Notes: a model not told the origin generated them from the letters alone. 64,000 nt of DNA from Streptomyces sp. NBC_00510 (GCA_036013505.1 CP107851.1:6222501-6286500), one strand, 5' to 3'; positions 26,380-35,968 are shown, counted from the first letter of the stretch. Numbers and translations are program-made.

Positions 26380-26916
26380 GTGCCGCATGTCCTGGTCCTC
26401 AACGCGTCGTACGAGCCGCTCGGCGTCGTACCGCTCCGCCGCGCGCTCATCCTCGTGCTGAACAAGAAGGCCGTGTGCCTCGAGGAATCCGGCGCCTATA
26501 TGCACAGCGCGACCTGTACTGTCCCCGCTCCGAGTGTCGTCAAGCTCACCAAATTCGTCCGAGTCCCCTTTCGCGGCCCCGTGCCCCTGACCCGGCGGGC
26601 GCTGTTCGCGCGGGACGGCGGCCGGTGCGCGTACTGCGGAGGCGTCGCAACCAGCGTCGACCACGTGATCCCGCGCAGCCGCGGAGGCCAGCACACGTGG
26701 GACAACGTGGTCGCGGCATGCCGCCGGTGCAACCACCTCAAGGCCGACCGCCATGTCGCCGAGCTCGGCTGGCGGATGCGCAACCAGCCCGCCCCGCCGT
26801 CCGGTCTCGCCTGGCGGATCATCGGGACGGGGCATAGGGACCCGCGCTGGCTGCCATACCTGCAGCCATTCGGCGCGGAGGACGCCATGGCCCGGATCGA
26901 CGGCATATCCGCCTGA
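26380..26916 (+). CDS. HNH endonuclease
   Basis: 178-aa protein widely conserved in actinobacteria. Residues about 84-128 form the HNH nuclease: CAYCGGVATSVDHVIPRSRGG, then WDNVVAACRRCNHLKADR, with paired CxxC zinc ligands, the DH metal/base pair and the central Asn. The N-terminal half (VLVLNASYEPLGVVPLRRAL) is the conserved non-catalytic part of this subgroup. It probably binds and cuts DNA, but its housekeeping-like conservation and lack of a partner methylase give no evidence of restriction. The GTG start (26380) is preceded by a strong AAAGGAGG. It is followed by a 13-bp hairpin terminator. Confidence 0.94.
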   Translation: MPHVLVLNASYEPLGVVPLRRALILVLNKKAVCLEESGAYMHSATCTVPAPSVVKLTKFVRVPFRGPVPLTRRALFARDGGRCAYCGGVATSVDHVIPRSRGGQHTWDNVVAACRRCNHLKADRHVAELGWRMRNQPAPPSGLAWRIIGTGHRDPRWLPYLQPFGAEDAMARIDGISA

Positions 26917-26960
26917 GACCGGGCCTTCGTGTTGTCCTGAACCGTCCCGGACCGGGCTCA

Positions 26961-26997
26961 GGGCCCCGGACCGCACCCCCGTGCCGGTCCGGGGCCC
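26961..26997. terminator. bidirectional hairpin between HNH gene and permease gene
   Basis: Perfect 13-bp stem (GGGCCCCGGACCG and its complement) with an inner CAC/GTG pair, between the convergent HNH nuclease and FtsX-type permease genes. Only short T/A flanks are present, as is common for high-GC terminators. Confidence 0.8.
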
Positions 26998-27018
26998 CTT
27001 CCCGTGCCCGTCGGCCCC

Positions 27019-28407
27019 CTACTCGTGGCGCAGCTGCGCCGGGTGCACGGTGCGGCGCAGCAGCGGCAGGCAGGCGGCGGTCGCCAGCAGGGCGGCGGCC
27101 AGCAGGCCGCCCGTGAGCAGCGCCGGCTCCAGCAGCGGCAGAGCGCGCCGCTCGTCGTGGAGCACGACGGGGACGACGAGCGTCAGGCCGCAGCCGGCGC
27201 CGAGCAGCAGCGCCGGGACGAGGGGCAGCGCCGTCTCCAGCAGCGTGGCGCGCCACAGCACCTTCCGGGGCGTGCCCGCCGCGGCCAGGGCGGCCAGGGT
27301 CCGGCGGCGGGTCATGAGCGACTCCACGACGCCCACCGCGACGCCGCTCACGGTGACCGCACTGCCGATCAGGATGGCGAGCCCCGCCAGGTTCCAGCCG
27401 CCGATGTAGAAGGCCAGGTCGTCGGCGCTGTAGCCCGGTTCCGCGCGCAGTCCGTCCACCGTCACCCGGCGCATGGCCACCCAGCCCGCCCCCACCAGTG
27501 CCGCGAGCATCAGCACCGAGTGGGCCCGGGCCGCTGCCCAGGGGTCGTTCCGCAGCCGTTCCCCGGCGATCAGCAGCACCGGACGGCCCGACCGGGCGGC
27601 GAGCCGTCCGGTGAGCAGTGCCAGCCCCGCGCTGCTGTGGAGGAGCCCGTAGACGTACAGGACCAGGAACGTCGGCACCACCACCACGGCCGGTGCGCGG
27701 TCCAGCGCCACCCGCGTCCCCGCCAGCATCAGCGCGGTCCCCGCGAGCAGCGCCACCGGGCCCAGCAGCCAGCGGATCGCCCCGCCGAGCGGCGGCCGTC
27801 GCTTCGCGACCACGCCCAGCGGGTCGTGCGCCGACCGGCGGAGGGCGAACCGTGCCTCCAGGGTGGCCAGCACCGGCACCGCCAGGACGACCAGGGCGGC
27901 GGGAAGCCACGGCACCGGCACGTCGGTGGGCCAGGTCGGTGTCCTGCGGTCGCCCTGCACCGCCGCGAGCACGGCCCGCAGCGCGAGGAAGCCCACCAGC
28001 CCGGCCACCGCCCCCAGGCCGCCGGCGGCGCCCGCCTCCAGTGCGGCGATCCGCCGGACCTGCCGCGGGGTGGCCCCGGACAGGCGGAGCGCGGCCAGCC
28101 GGTGCTCACGCCGCAGCGCGCCGATCCGGGTGCACTGGCCGAGGAAGGCGATCACCGGGACCAGGAGCAGCAGGAGCACGGCGATGACCCCCGGCCGCAG
28201 CCCGGCGAGGTTGAGCAGGTCGTTGGTGTACCGGGGCGTCCCGTCCGCGTACCGGGTGCCGATCACGGCCACGACGGCGGCCGCCAGGGCGAAGCCCGTG
28301 CCGAGGGCCGCGCCGAGCGCGGTGAGCGCCAGGCGCCACCACTCGCTGCGCGGGGAGCCCCGCAGCAGTGCCCAGGCCAGCAGGGCGTCCCCCCGCAGCC
28401 CCCTCAC
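27019..28407 (-). CDS. FtsX-like ABC transporter permease
   Basis: 462-aa membrane protein with about eight TM helices in two halves, each containing an FtsX-type module. IGALRREHRLAALRLSGATPRQVRRI and MTRRRTLAALAAAGTPRKVLWRA are the characteristic cytoplasmic coupling helices. It pairs with the ATPase encoded immediately upstream, overlapping it by 4 bases (ATGA). This MacB/FtsX-type group exports peptides or drugs or transmits force to the envelope and has no solute-binding protein; the substrate is unknown. Control is by the PadR regulator at the head of the operon. Confidence 0.9.
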   Translation of the reverse strand: MRGLRGDALLAWALLRGSPRSEWWRLALTALGAALGTGFALAAAVVAVIGTRYADGTPRYTNDLLNLAGLRPGVIAVLLLLLVPVIAFLGQCTRIGALRREHRLAALRLSGATPRQVRRIAALEAGAAGGLGAVAGLVGFLALRAVLAAVQGDRRTPTWPTDVPVPWLPAALVVLAVPVLATLEARFALRRSAHDPLGVVAKRRPPLGGAIRWLLGPVALLAGTALMLAGTRVALDRAPAVVVVPTFLVLYVYGLLHSSAGLALLTGRLAARSGRPVLLIAGERLRNDPWAAARAHSVLMLAALVGAGWVAMRRVTVDGLRAEPGYSADDLAFYIGGWNLAGLAILIGSAVTVSGVAVGVVESLMTRRRTLAALAAAGTPRKVLWRATLLETALPLVPALLLGAGCGLTLVVPVVLHDERRALPLLEPALLTGGLLAAALLATAACLPLLRRTVHPAQLRHE

Positions 28408-29114
28408 CGGGTCACCTCGGCGGCGGGCTCGTCCTCTGACTCGACGACGCCGTCCCGCACCGTCGCCTCGCGGTCCGCGTACGCCGCGACCTGGGCGTCG
28501 TGCGTGATCAGGAGCACGGCGGTACCGGACTCGCGGGCGGCGTGGACCAGGGCGGTCATGACCTGCTCACCGGCGAGGGAGTCCAGGGCCCCGGTCGGCT
28601 CGTCCGCGAAGACCGCCTTCGGGCCGGTGACCATCGCACGGGCCAGGGCGACGCGCTGTGCCTGCCCGCCCGACATCTCGCCGGGGCGCAGGGCGGCCTG
28701 ACCGCGCACCCCGAAGCGCTCCAGCCAGGTGCCCGCACGGTCGTGGGCGGCGGCGCGGGAGGTCCCGGCCAGCAGCAGGGGCAGGGCCACGTTGTCCAGG
28801 GCGGTCAGCTCGCCGACCAGTTGGCCGAACTGGAAGACGACGCCGAAGTCGGTGCGCCGCAGCGTGGAGCGGCGGGTCTCCCCGGCCTGGTCGAGCCGTT
28901 CCGCGCCGGCCTCGCCGCCCGTGTAGCGGACCTCGCCCTCGTCCGGCCGGACGATGCCCGACATGCAGTGCAGCAGCGTGGACTTCCCGCTGCCGCTCGG
29001 GCCGGTGACGGCCAGGACCTCCCCGGGCAGCAGGCGCAGCGAGGCGCCGCGCAGGGCGTCGGTGGTGCCGTACCGCTTGACGAGGCCGCGGGCCTCGATC
29101 AGGGGTGTGGTCAT
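28404..29114 (-). CDS. ABC transporter ATP-binding protein (LolD/MacB type)
   Basis: 236-aa ATPase with all motifs: Walker A GPSGSGKST, Q-loop FQFGQLV, signature MSGGQAQR, Walker B AVFADEPTGALDS and the H-loop ITHD. DEPTGALD is typical of ATPases partnered with FtsX-like permeases, as here with the next gene. The ATG overlaps the padR stop by 4 bases, and its own stop overlaps the permease start, so padR-ATPase-permease is one translationally coupled operon. Confidence 0.95.
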   Translation of the reverse strand: MTTPLIEARGLVKRYGTTDALRGASLRLLPGEVLAVTGPSGSGKSTLLHCMSGIVRPDEGEVRYTGGEAGAERLDQAGETRRSTLRRTDFGVVFQFGQLVGELTALDNVALPLLLAGTSRAAAHDRAGTWLERFGVRGQAALRPGEMSGGQAQRVALARAMVTGPKAVFADEPTGALDSLAGEQVMTALVHAARESGTAVLLITHDAQVAAYADREATVRDGVVESEDEPAAEVTR

Positions 29115-29650
29115 GCTGAGGTGACCTCCTCGGCCAGGGCGCCGAGGCGCTGCGCGGCGTTGTCGATCCAGCGCAGGTCGGCGTCGAGATGGGTGAGGGC
29201 GTAGTCGGCGGAGAGCACGGCCGACAGCGGGGCGCCGGGTGCGGTCTTCACCGCGGTGAGCTCGCGCATCCGGGCGAGGTGGGCGGCGCGCTGCAGGCGC
29301 AGGAACGCGGCCGGGTCGCCGTAGCCGGAGGCCATGATCGCCGTGACCTTGGCGAAGATCTCGTTGGCCGCGCTGACGGGCGCGGGCGGTACGGGCTCGC
29401 CGAGCCAGGTCCGCAGTGCCAGCGAGCCCTGTTCGGTGAGCCGGTAGGTGGTGCGCTCCGGGCCGCCGTCGCTCTCGGTGGCGTCGACCTCGGCGAGGCC
29501 GTCGCGCATCAGGCGCTGCAGGCTCGTGTAGACCTGGCCGTAGGCGAGGGGGCGGGCCTGGGGGAAGCGTTCGTCGTGCCGCCGCTTCAGGTCGTAGCCG
29601 TGGCCGGGACCGGCGGCGAGCAGTCCCAGCAGGACGTTGCCGGTGCTCAT
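29111..29650 (-). CDS. PadR-family transcriptional regulator
   Basis: 179-aa PadR regulator: N-terminal winged helix (LLGLLAAGPGHGYDLKRRHDERF, AYGQVYTSLQRLMRDGLAEV, TYRLTEQG) and a C-terminal helical dimerisation domain (PADR2-like). PadR proteins repress adjacent exporter genes until a toxic ligand binds. The ATG at 29650 has a GGGGGGA site upstream; an earlier in-frame Met would place the protein inside the operator. It heads the ABC exporter operon, and a 26-bp near-palindrome lies 19 bases before the start. Confidence 0.92.
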   Translation of the reverse strand: MSTGNVLLGLLAAGPGHGYDLKRRHDERFPQARPLAYGQVYTSLQRLMRDGLAEVDATESDGGPERTTYRLTEQGSLALRTWLGEPVPPAPVSAANEIFAKVTAIMASGYGDPAAFLRLQRAAHLARMRELTAVKTAPGAPLSAVLSADYALTHLDADLRWIDNAAQRLGALAEEVTSA

Positions 29651-29668
29651 GCGACGTCCCCCCTTCTC

Positions 29669-29694
29669 TTCACTCAATACATGTACTCAGTGAA
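29669..29694. promoter_or_regulatory. PadR-type operator, 26-bp near-palindrome
   Basis: TTCACTcAaTACATGTAcTcAGTGAA: outer arms TTCACT/AGTGAA and core TACATGTA match perfectly, with only two mismatched base pairs between them. An ATACATGT-type core is characteristic of PadR targets. The position, just upstream of the padR start in the AT-richest part of the region, fits autorepression of the exporter operon. Confidence 0.8.
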
Positions 29695-29791
29695 TAGTGA
29701 CAGATGTGCGACCACCCCGCAACGGTCCGCAACGGTCCGCGGGGGCACGGCGGACGGCGGGGGAGGGCTTGCGGGGGTGGGTGGTGCCGGG

Positions 29792-32700
29792 TCAGTCGGT
29801 GACGGCGTACGCCTGCATCGAGTACAGCGAGTAGCCGTACTTCGTGCCGCGCTCCAGCCCCTGCACGCGGAGGAAGCGCGTGTCGGAAGGGGCGTCCAGC
29901 CGTACGGAATCGGTGCCGCCGCGGCCGTCGGAGATCACCGCCGCGGTGTGCCAGCTCTGCCCGTCGGCCGAGGTCAGGACCGTGTAGCGGGAGGCGTACG
30001 CGTCCTGCCAGCGCAGCACCACCCGGCCGATCCTGGCGGCCCGCGGGAGCTCGGCCTGCACCCAGGCGTCGTCCCGCACACGGGAGGACCAGCGGGTCCC
30101 GGGGTCACCGTCGGTCAGCGCCGAGGCCGGGAAGTCGGCGGTCTCGTCACCGGAGGAGGTGGCCGCGGCGCCCGCGGCCAGGTCGGGGCCGCCGGTGCGC
30201 GGATAGGCGTGCACCGTGACGGTCTGCCGCACGGTGCGGCCCTCGGCGCGGAACGCCAGCGGCACCTCGTACAGACCGGGCACACCGTCAGCGGGCAGGG
30301 ACAACCGCACCGGCACCACGACCTTGCCGCCGCGCGGCAGTTCCACCTCACCGGGCGTGACGGCCACGACGCCCTCCGGGGCCTCGGCGGTCAGCGACAC
30401 CCTGGCGGCGGCGGGCGAGGCGTCGGTCAGCTCCGCGGTGACGGTCGCGGGGGCGCCGCCGAGTTCCAGGTCGGTCTCCGTGCGGTCCAGGGTCATCCGG
30501 GCGGCGGGCCGGTCCGCGTACCAGGGGACGATCTCGTGGACGACCGGCGGGTGGGCCCCCGCCGACGGGGTGACCCGCACCGCGTCCGCCCGCAGGCCCT
30601 GCGCCGGCAGTTCGGTCCAGCCGCCGCCCAGCGAACCGAGCCGGTGCCAGCCCTGGCCGGGCACCCGCACCTCGACCGACCCGGCGGTACCCGGCCCGGT
30701 GTCGGTGAGCACGGTCAGCGCCTCCAGCGGGCGGGGCGAGCCGTACTCCAGGGTCAGCCCCCCGGCGGGCACGCGGACGGTGGTCGTGGCGTCGCCGTCG
30801 GAGGCCGCCAGGGACGCGGGGTCGGCGGCGAGGACGCCGGAGGTGCCGTCGTCCTCCGTACCGACGGTGAACTCCCGCACCGTCACGGCGTTCTCCTGCG
30901 CGGCGGTCGCGCGCAGCCGCACGTACCGCGCCCGGGTGCCCTCGGGCAGCCGCACGGTCACGGTCCGGTCGTCGTGCACCGTGGCGGCGGTCCGCCAGCC
31001 GCCCTCGTCGCCCGCGGAGTACTCCAACACCGCCTCGCGCAGGTAGTCGTCCCGCTCGGGGCCGCGCTGCGCGGCACCCATGGCGACGCGCACGCTGCGG
31101 ATCGTGCGGGTGCCGCCCAGGTCGACCCCGAAGGCGTCGTCCTGCTGCGGCGGGGCGTCGCTGGCCCAGGCGGTGCCGTCCTTGCCGTCGGTCATCAGCG
31201 ACGGGTCGGTGGACCGGGCCGAGCCCAGGGTGGCGGTGGCCTTGCGGCCCGCGGTGCGCACGCCGGTCCACGCGTCCGCCGTGGCCAGCGTCCTCGCCAG
31301 GAACGGGTCGAGCACCCCGTGCCCCACGGTCGCCGGGCTGTCCGCTATCCGCCGGCGGGTCCGCTCCAGTGCCAGCCGGTCCCGCCACGCGCCGGTGCCG
31401 TCACCCGCGCGCAGGGCCACCAGCATGTCGACGGCGTGCTCGCCCGCCGAACCGTACCGGGCCAGCTGGCTCAGCCACGGCCGCACCTCGCCGCCGAAGG
31501 AGCCGTCCGCCAGTCCGTCCAGGCGTTCCGGGGCGCCGCGCATCGTGGTGAACGCCCCGCGCAGCCGGCCGGCCGCCTTCTCCAGCCGCTCCCGGCCGCC
31601 GTTCGCGTAGGCGTCCAGGAACTCCGCGATGAGCGGGCGCAGATACGCCGACTCGCCCTCGTCCAGCGCCGAGGAGGCCTCGTTGCCCGCCAGGGCGCGC
31701 AGTGCGTCGCGGGCTCCGGGATCGCGGCCCGCCAGGTCGTCGACGGCCGCGCGCCAGGAGGCCGCACGGTCGTACCCCCGCGGGTTCCACGCGTAGTCGG
31801 CCACCGTGAACAGCGCGATCCGGGAGGCGGCGGGCTGGCGCATCGCCGTCGCCAGCAGTCCCGCGGACGCCGTCGCGACCGCGGGCTCACGTCCGGTGTA
31901 GGGGCCGAGGAAGATCCGGTCCTCGGCGAAGTCGTTGACCGGGTAGTCGTCCATCGTCAGCATCGGATGCTGCAACGCCGCCCGCGCGTCGGCGACCTGC
32001 CGCCCGGTGATCTCCCCCGGGACGACGCCGACGCCCGTCCAGGCCACCTCGACGCCCCGGTCGAGCACCCGGGCCAGCTCGCCCCGGAAGTCGGTGGCGC
32101 CGTCCTGGTAGTACTCCGTCGGCAGCAGCGACAGCGGTACGGCCGCCCCGTGGCGCTCCGCCAGGTGGGCGGCGAGCGCGTTGGCCACGTCGGCCTGTGC
32201 CCGGGCCGCCGCCTCGGGGCCGTCGCCGTACGCGTCCGCGTCGGCGTTGCAGTGCCACTCGCTGTAGCTCACGTCCTGGAACTGCAGCTGGAAGCCGCGC
32301 ACGCCCAGCGCCCACATCGCGTCGGCCTTGCGCAGCAGAGCCCTGCGGTCCTCCTGAGAGGAGAAGCACAGCGCCTGGCCCGGCGACACCGCCCACGCCA
32401 GCGTCACGTGGTTGGCCCGGGCCCGCTCGGCCAGCGCGCGGAACTCCGCGCGGCGCGCTGCGGGGTAGGGCTCGCGCCACCGCTCCTGGCGGTAGGGGTC
32501 GTCGCCGGGGGCGTACAGGTAGCGGTTCTGCTTGGTGCGGCCGAGGAAGTCCAGCTGGGCGAGCCGCTGCCGCGGGGTCCACGGCTCGCCGTAGAAGCTC
32601 TCGGTGACGCCGCGCGTCGCCGCCGCGGGCCAGTCGCGGACGACGATGCCCGGCAGACCGCGCGCGGTCGTCAACTGGCGCAGCGTCTGCGCCGCGTGGA

Positions 32701-33202
32701 ACAGCCCGTCCTCGCCCGCCCCGTCCATCGCCACGACGGCGCGGCCGCCGGTGCGTCCCACGGCGAGCCGGTAGCCGCCGGAGGGCAGGTCGCCGGTGGG
32801 CGCGGCGCCCAGGGCGCGCAGCGCGGCGTCGGCCCGTGCGCCGCCGGCGTAGACCACCAGCCCCCGCGGCTCCGCCGCCCCCTCGTGGAGCGTGGTCACG
32901 CCCGCGCCGCGCAGGATCGCGCGGAGGGCGTCCAGGGCGTAGGGGTCCGCCCCGGGCCCGGCGACCAGGGTCGCCGTGTCCGGTACGGCGACGGTGCCGC
33001 CGCGACTGCGCAGCGACTGCGGCTTGGGGTGGACGGCGGGCGCGGCGTCCGCCGTCACGGTGTCGTCCGTGGTGCCGGGCGCCGTCGTCGGGGTGGCGGG
33101 TGGAGCGGCCAGGGCGGCCGGCGTGGTCCCGAGCACCCCGCCGACGACGGCGGCGACGAGCGCTGCCGTGTGGGTCGCGGCGGTTCTCCTGCCCGGGGTC
33201 AT
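29792..33202 (-). CDS. secreted GH84-type beta-N-acetylglucosaminidase/hyaluronidase-like protein
   Basis: 1136-aa exported multidomain protein. Signal peptide residues about 1-33 (ends LAAPP). A GH20b/84-type N-terminal domain (about 55-190) precedes the GH84 barrel (about 195-490): RGVTESFYGEPWTPRQRL, YAPGDDPYRQERWREPYP, AVSPGQALCFSS, PTEYYQDG and YPVNDF. The usual catalytic Asp-Asp pair reads Gln309-Asp310 (LQFQDVSYSEW). Downstream are F5/8-type carbohydrate-binding modules (about 640-770 and at the C-terminus, SALTDGDPGTRWSS) and a NEW3-like beta domain. Related enzymes remove GlcNAc from glycoproteins or glycans; activity here is uncertain because of the substitution. It is divergent from pepN. 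Confidence 0.92.
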   Translation of the reverse strand: MTPGRRTAATHTAALVAAVVGGVLGTTPAALAAPPATPTTAPGTTDDTVTADAAPAVHPKPQSLRSRGGTVAVPDTATLVAGPGADPYALDALRAILRGAGVTTLHEGAAEPRGLVVYAGGARADAALRALGAAPTGDLPSGGYRLAVGRTGGRAVVAMDGAGEDGLFHAAQTLRQLTTARGLPGIVVRDWPAAATRGVTESFYGEPWTPRQRLAQLDFLGRTKQNRYLYAPGDDPYRQERWREPYPAARRAEFRALAERARANHVTLAWAVSPGQALCFSSQEDRRALLRKADAMWALGVRGFQLQFQDVSYSEWHCNADADAYGDGPEAAARAQADVANALAAHLAERHGAAVPLSLLPTEYYQDGATDFRGELARVLDRGVEVAWTGVGVVPGEITGRQVADARAALQHPMLTMDDYPVNDFAEDRIFLGPYTGREPAVATASAGLLATAMRQPAASRIALFTVADYAWNPRGYDRAASWRAAVDDLAGRDPGARDALRALAGNEASSALDEGESAYLRPLIAEFLDAYANGGRERLEKAAGRLRGAFTTMRGAPERLDGLADGSFGGEVRPWLSQLARYGSAGEHAVDMLVALRAGDGTGAWRDRLALERTRRRIADSPATVGHGVLDPFLARTLATADAWTGVRTAGRKATATLGSARSTDPSLMTDGKDGTAWASDAPPQQDDAFGVDLGGTRTIRSVRVAMGAAQRGPERDDYLREAVLEYSAGDEGGWRTAATVHDDRTVTVRLPEGTRARYVRLRATAAQENAVTVREFTVGTEDDGTSGVLAADPASLAASDGDATTTVRVPAGGLTLEYGSPRPLEALTVLTDTGPGTAGSVEVRVPGQGWHRLGSLGGGWTELPAQGLRADAVRVTPSAGAHPPVVHEIVPWYADRPAARMTLDRTETDLELGGAPATVTAELTDASPAAARVSLTAEAPEGVVAVTPGEVELPRGGKVVVPVRLSLPADGVPGLYEVPLAFRAEGRTVRQTVTVHAYPRTGGPDLAAGAAATSSGDETADFPASALTDGDPGTRWSSRVRDDAWVQAELPRAARIGRVVLRWQDAYASRYTVLTSADGQSWHTAAVISDGRGGTDSVRLDAPSDTRFLRVQGLERGTKYGYSLYSMQAYAVTD

Positions 33203-33397
33203 GGTCCGACAGCCCATCACCCGCACGGAGGGCGTGTCAACGCAGCGACGCGCCCCTTCCGGCCCGTGTCCGCGGGCCGTACCGCCGGTAGCGGGCGGCG
33301 CCCGGGGACACGACCGGCCGGTCGAGGGAAAACCCCCGGCCGTCCCACCCCTCCCGCGTGCGAGGATGGCCGAAAACCCGACGAAGGAGACGGACAC

Positions 33398-35968
33398 GTG
33401 CCCGGCACCAACCTCACCCGTGAGGAGGCGCGGCAGCGAGCGCGCCTGCTCACCGTGGACGCGTACGACATCGAGCTCGACCTGAGCGGGGCCCAGGAGG
33501 GCGGCACCTTCCGGTCGGTGACCACGGTGCGCTTCGACTCCGCCGAGGCGGGTGCCTCGACCTTCATCGACCTGGTCGCCCCCACGGTCCACGAGGTGGT
33601 GCTCAACGGCACCGCGCTGGACCCGGCCGAGGTCTTCGCGGACAGCCGCATCGCCCTGCCGTCGCTGCAGGCCGGCGCCAACGAGCTGCGGGTCGTCGCG
33701 GACGCGGCGTACACCAACACCGGCGAGGGCCTGCACCGCTTCGTCGACCCGGTCGACAAGCAGGCGTACCTCTACACCCAGTTCGAGGTGCCGGACGCCC
33801 GCCGGGTCTTCGCCAACTTCGAGCAGCCCGACCTCAAGGCGAGCTTCACCTTCACCGTGAAGGCCCCAGCCGGCTGGACGGTCATCTCGAACTCCCCGAC
33901 CCCCGAGCCGGTCGACAACATCTGGAGCTTCGCGGCCACCCCGCGCATCTCCACGTACATCACCGCGCTGATCGCCGGCCCCTACCACGCCGTGCACAGC
34001 ACCTGGGAGGGCGAGGGCGGCCGCAGCGTGCCGCTGGGCCTGTACTGCCGTCCGTCGCTGACGGAGTTCCTCGACGCCGACGCCATCTTCGAGGTCACCC
34101 GGCAGGGCTTCGACTGGTTCGAGGAGAAGTTCGACTTCCCCTACCCCTTCGCCAAGTACGACCAGCTCTTCGTACCGGAGTTCAACGCCGGCGCGATGGA
34201 GAACGCGGGCGCGGTCACCATCCGCGACCAGTACGTCTTCCGCTCCAAGGTGACCGACGCGGCCTACGAGGTGCGCGCCGAGACGATCCTCCACGAGCTG
34301 GCCCACATGTGGTTCGGCGACCTGGTCACCATGGAGTGGTGGAACGACCTGTGGCTGAACGAGTCGTTCGCCACCTACACCTCCATCGCCTGCCTGGCCT
34401 ACGCGCCCGGCAGCCGGTGGCCGCACTCGTGGACCACCTTCGCCAACTCCATGAAGACCTGGGCGTACCGGCAGGACCAGCTGCCGTCCACCCACCCGAT
34501 CATGGCGGAGATCAACGACCTGCAGGACGTCCAGGTCAACTTCGACGGCATCACCTACGCCAAGGGCGCCTCCGTCCTGAAGCAGCTGGTGGCCTACGTC
34601 GGCATGGACGAGTTCTTCACCGGCGTGCAGGCGTACTTCAAGCGCCACGCCTGGAAGAACACCCGTCTGGCCGACCTGCTGTCCGCCCTGGAGGAGACCT
34701 CCGGCCGCGACCTGAAGACCTGGTCGAAGAAGTGGCTGGAGACCGCGGGCATCAACATCCTCCGCCCGGAGATCGAGACCGCCGCCGACGGCACCATCAC
34801 CTCCTTCGCCGTGCGCCAGGAGGCCCCGGCGCTGCCGGCCGGGGCCAAGGGCGAGTCGATCCTGCGGCCGCACCGCATCGCGATCGGCGCCTACGAGCTC
34901 CAGGACGGCAAGCTGGTCCGCGTCCAGCGCGTCGAGCTCGACGTCGACGGCGAGCTGACGGCGGTGCCCGAGCTCGTCGGCGTCACGCGCCCGGCAGTCG
35001 TGCTGCTCAACGACGACGACCTGTCGTACGCCAAGGTGCGGCTCGACGAGGTCTCGCTGGACACCGTCCGCGAGCACCTCGGCGACTTCACCGAGTCGCT
35101 GCCGCGCGCCCTGGTGTGGGCCTCCGCGTGGGACATGACCCGCGACGGCGAACTCGCCACCCGTGACTACCTGGAGCTGGTGCTCTCCGGCATCGGCAAG
35201 GAGTCCGACATCGGCGTCGTGCAGTCCCTGCACCGCCAGGTGAAGACGGCGCTGGAGCTGTACGCCGCGCCCGAGTGGCGCGAGACCGGCCTCGCCCGCT
35301 GGACCGAGGCGACGCTGGAGCACCTGCGCGCGGCCGCCCCCGGCAGCGACCACCAGCTCGCCTGGGCCCGTGCGTTCACCGCGACGGCCCGCACCAAGGA
35401 CCAGCTGGACCTGATCGCCGGGCTGCTCGGCGGCACGGAGACGATCGAGGGCCTGGCCGTCGACACCGAGCTGCGCTGGTCCCTCCTGGAGCGGCTGGCC
35501 GCCACGGGCCGCGCCGACGAGGAGCCCATCGCCGCCGAGCTCGGCCGGGACGCCACGGCGGCCGGTGAGCGGCACGCGGCGACCGCGCGCGCCGCGCGGC
35601 CGACGGCGGAGGCGAAGGCCGGGGCGTGGGCCTCGGTCGTCGAGGCGGAGACGCTCACCAACGCCGTGCAGGAGGCGGTCATCGCCGGCTTCTACGAGCC
35701 GGACCAGCGCGAGCTGCTGGCGCCGTACACGCAGCGGTACTTCGAGGCGGTCTCGGACGTCTTCGCGTCCCGGAGCCACGAGATGGCCCAGCAGATCATC
35801 GTCGGGCTCTACCCGGCGCTCCAGGTCTCCCAGGACACCCTGGACGCCACCGACGCCTGGCTGACGGCGGCCGATCCGGCGCCGGCGCTGCGGCGCATGG
35901 TGACGGAGTGCCGTGCCGGGGTCGAGCGCGCGCTGAAGGCCCAGGCCGCGGACGCGGCGGCCGGCTGA
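33398..35968 (+). CDS. pepN: aminopeptidase N (M1 metallopeptidase)
   Basis: 856-aa zinc aminopeptidase. GAMEN exopeptidase motif (FNAGAMENAGAVTIRDQY), zinc site HELAHMWFGDLV with the third ligand Glu in LNESFATY, and the catalytic Tyr region are present. The C-terminal third is the helical ERAP-like domain. No signal peptide is seen, so it is cytoplasmic and trims peptides from the N-terminus. The GTG start (33398) follows GAAGGAGA and gives the conserved PGTNLTREEARQRARLL beginning. A perfect 15-bp hairpin ends the gene. A second, clearly paralogous copy lies at 49223-51802. Confidence 0.97.
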   Translation: MPGTNLTREEARQRARLLTVDAYDIELDLSGAQEGGTFRSVTTVRFDSAEAGASTFIDLVAPTVHEVVLNGTALDPAEVFADSRIALPSLQAGANELRVVADAAYTNTGEGLHRFVDPVDKQAYLYTQFEVPDARRVFANFEQPDLKASFTFTVKAPAGWTVISNSPTPEPVDNIWSFAATPRISTYITALIAGPYHAVHSTWEGEGGRSVPLGLYCRPSLTEFLDADAIFEVTRQGFDWFEEKFDFPYPFAKYDQLFVPEFNAGAMENAGAVTIRDQYVFRSKVTDAAYEVRAETILHELAHMWFGDLVTMEWWNDLWLNESFATYTSIACLAYAPGSRWPHSWTTFANSMKTWAYRQDQLPSTHPIMAEINDLQDVQVNFDGITYAKGASVLKQLVAYVGMDEFFTGVQAYFKRHAWKNTRLADLLSALEETSGRDLKTWSKKWLETAGINILRPEIETAADGTITSFAVRQEAPALPAGAKGESILRPHRIAIGAYELQDGKLVRVQRVELDVDGELTAVPELVGVTRPAVVLLNDDDLSYAKVRLDEVSLDTVREHLGDFTESLPRALVWASAWDMTRDGELATRDYLELVLSGIGKESDIGVVQSLHRQVKTALELYAAPEWRETGLARWTEATLEHLRAAAPGSDHQLAWARAFTATARTKDQLDLIAGLLGGTETIEGLAVDTELRWSLLERLAATGRADEEPIAAELGRDATAAGERHAATARAARPTAEAKAGAWASVVEAETLTNAVQEAVIAGFYEPDQRELLAPYTQRYFEAVSDVFASRSHEMAQQIIVGLYPALQVSQDTLDATDAWLTAADPAPALRRMVTECRAGVERALKAQAADAAAG

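Noticed and set aside
29792..35779. Open frame of 1995 codons on the minus strand
   Set aside because: The N-terminal two fifths are antisense of pepN; the real protein begins at the signal peptide at 33202.
29189..35968. Open frame of 2259 codons spanning GH84 and pepN regions on the plus strand
   Set aside because: Only the last 856 codons are pepN. The rest is the antisense of GH84 and padR, open because of high GC, and has Arg/Gly/Val-rich shadow composition.
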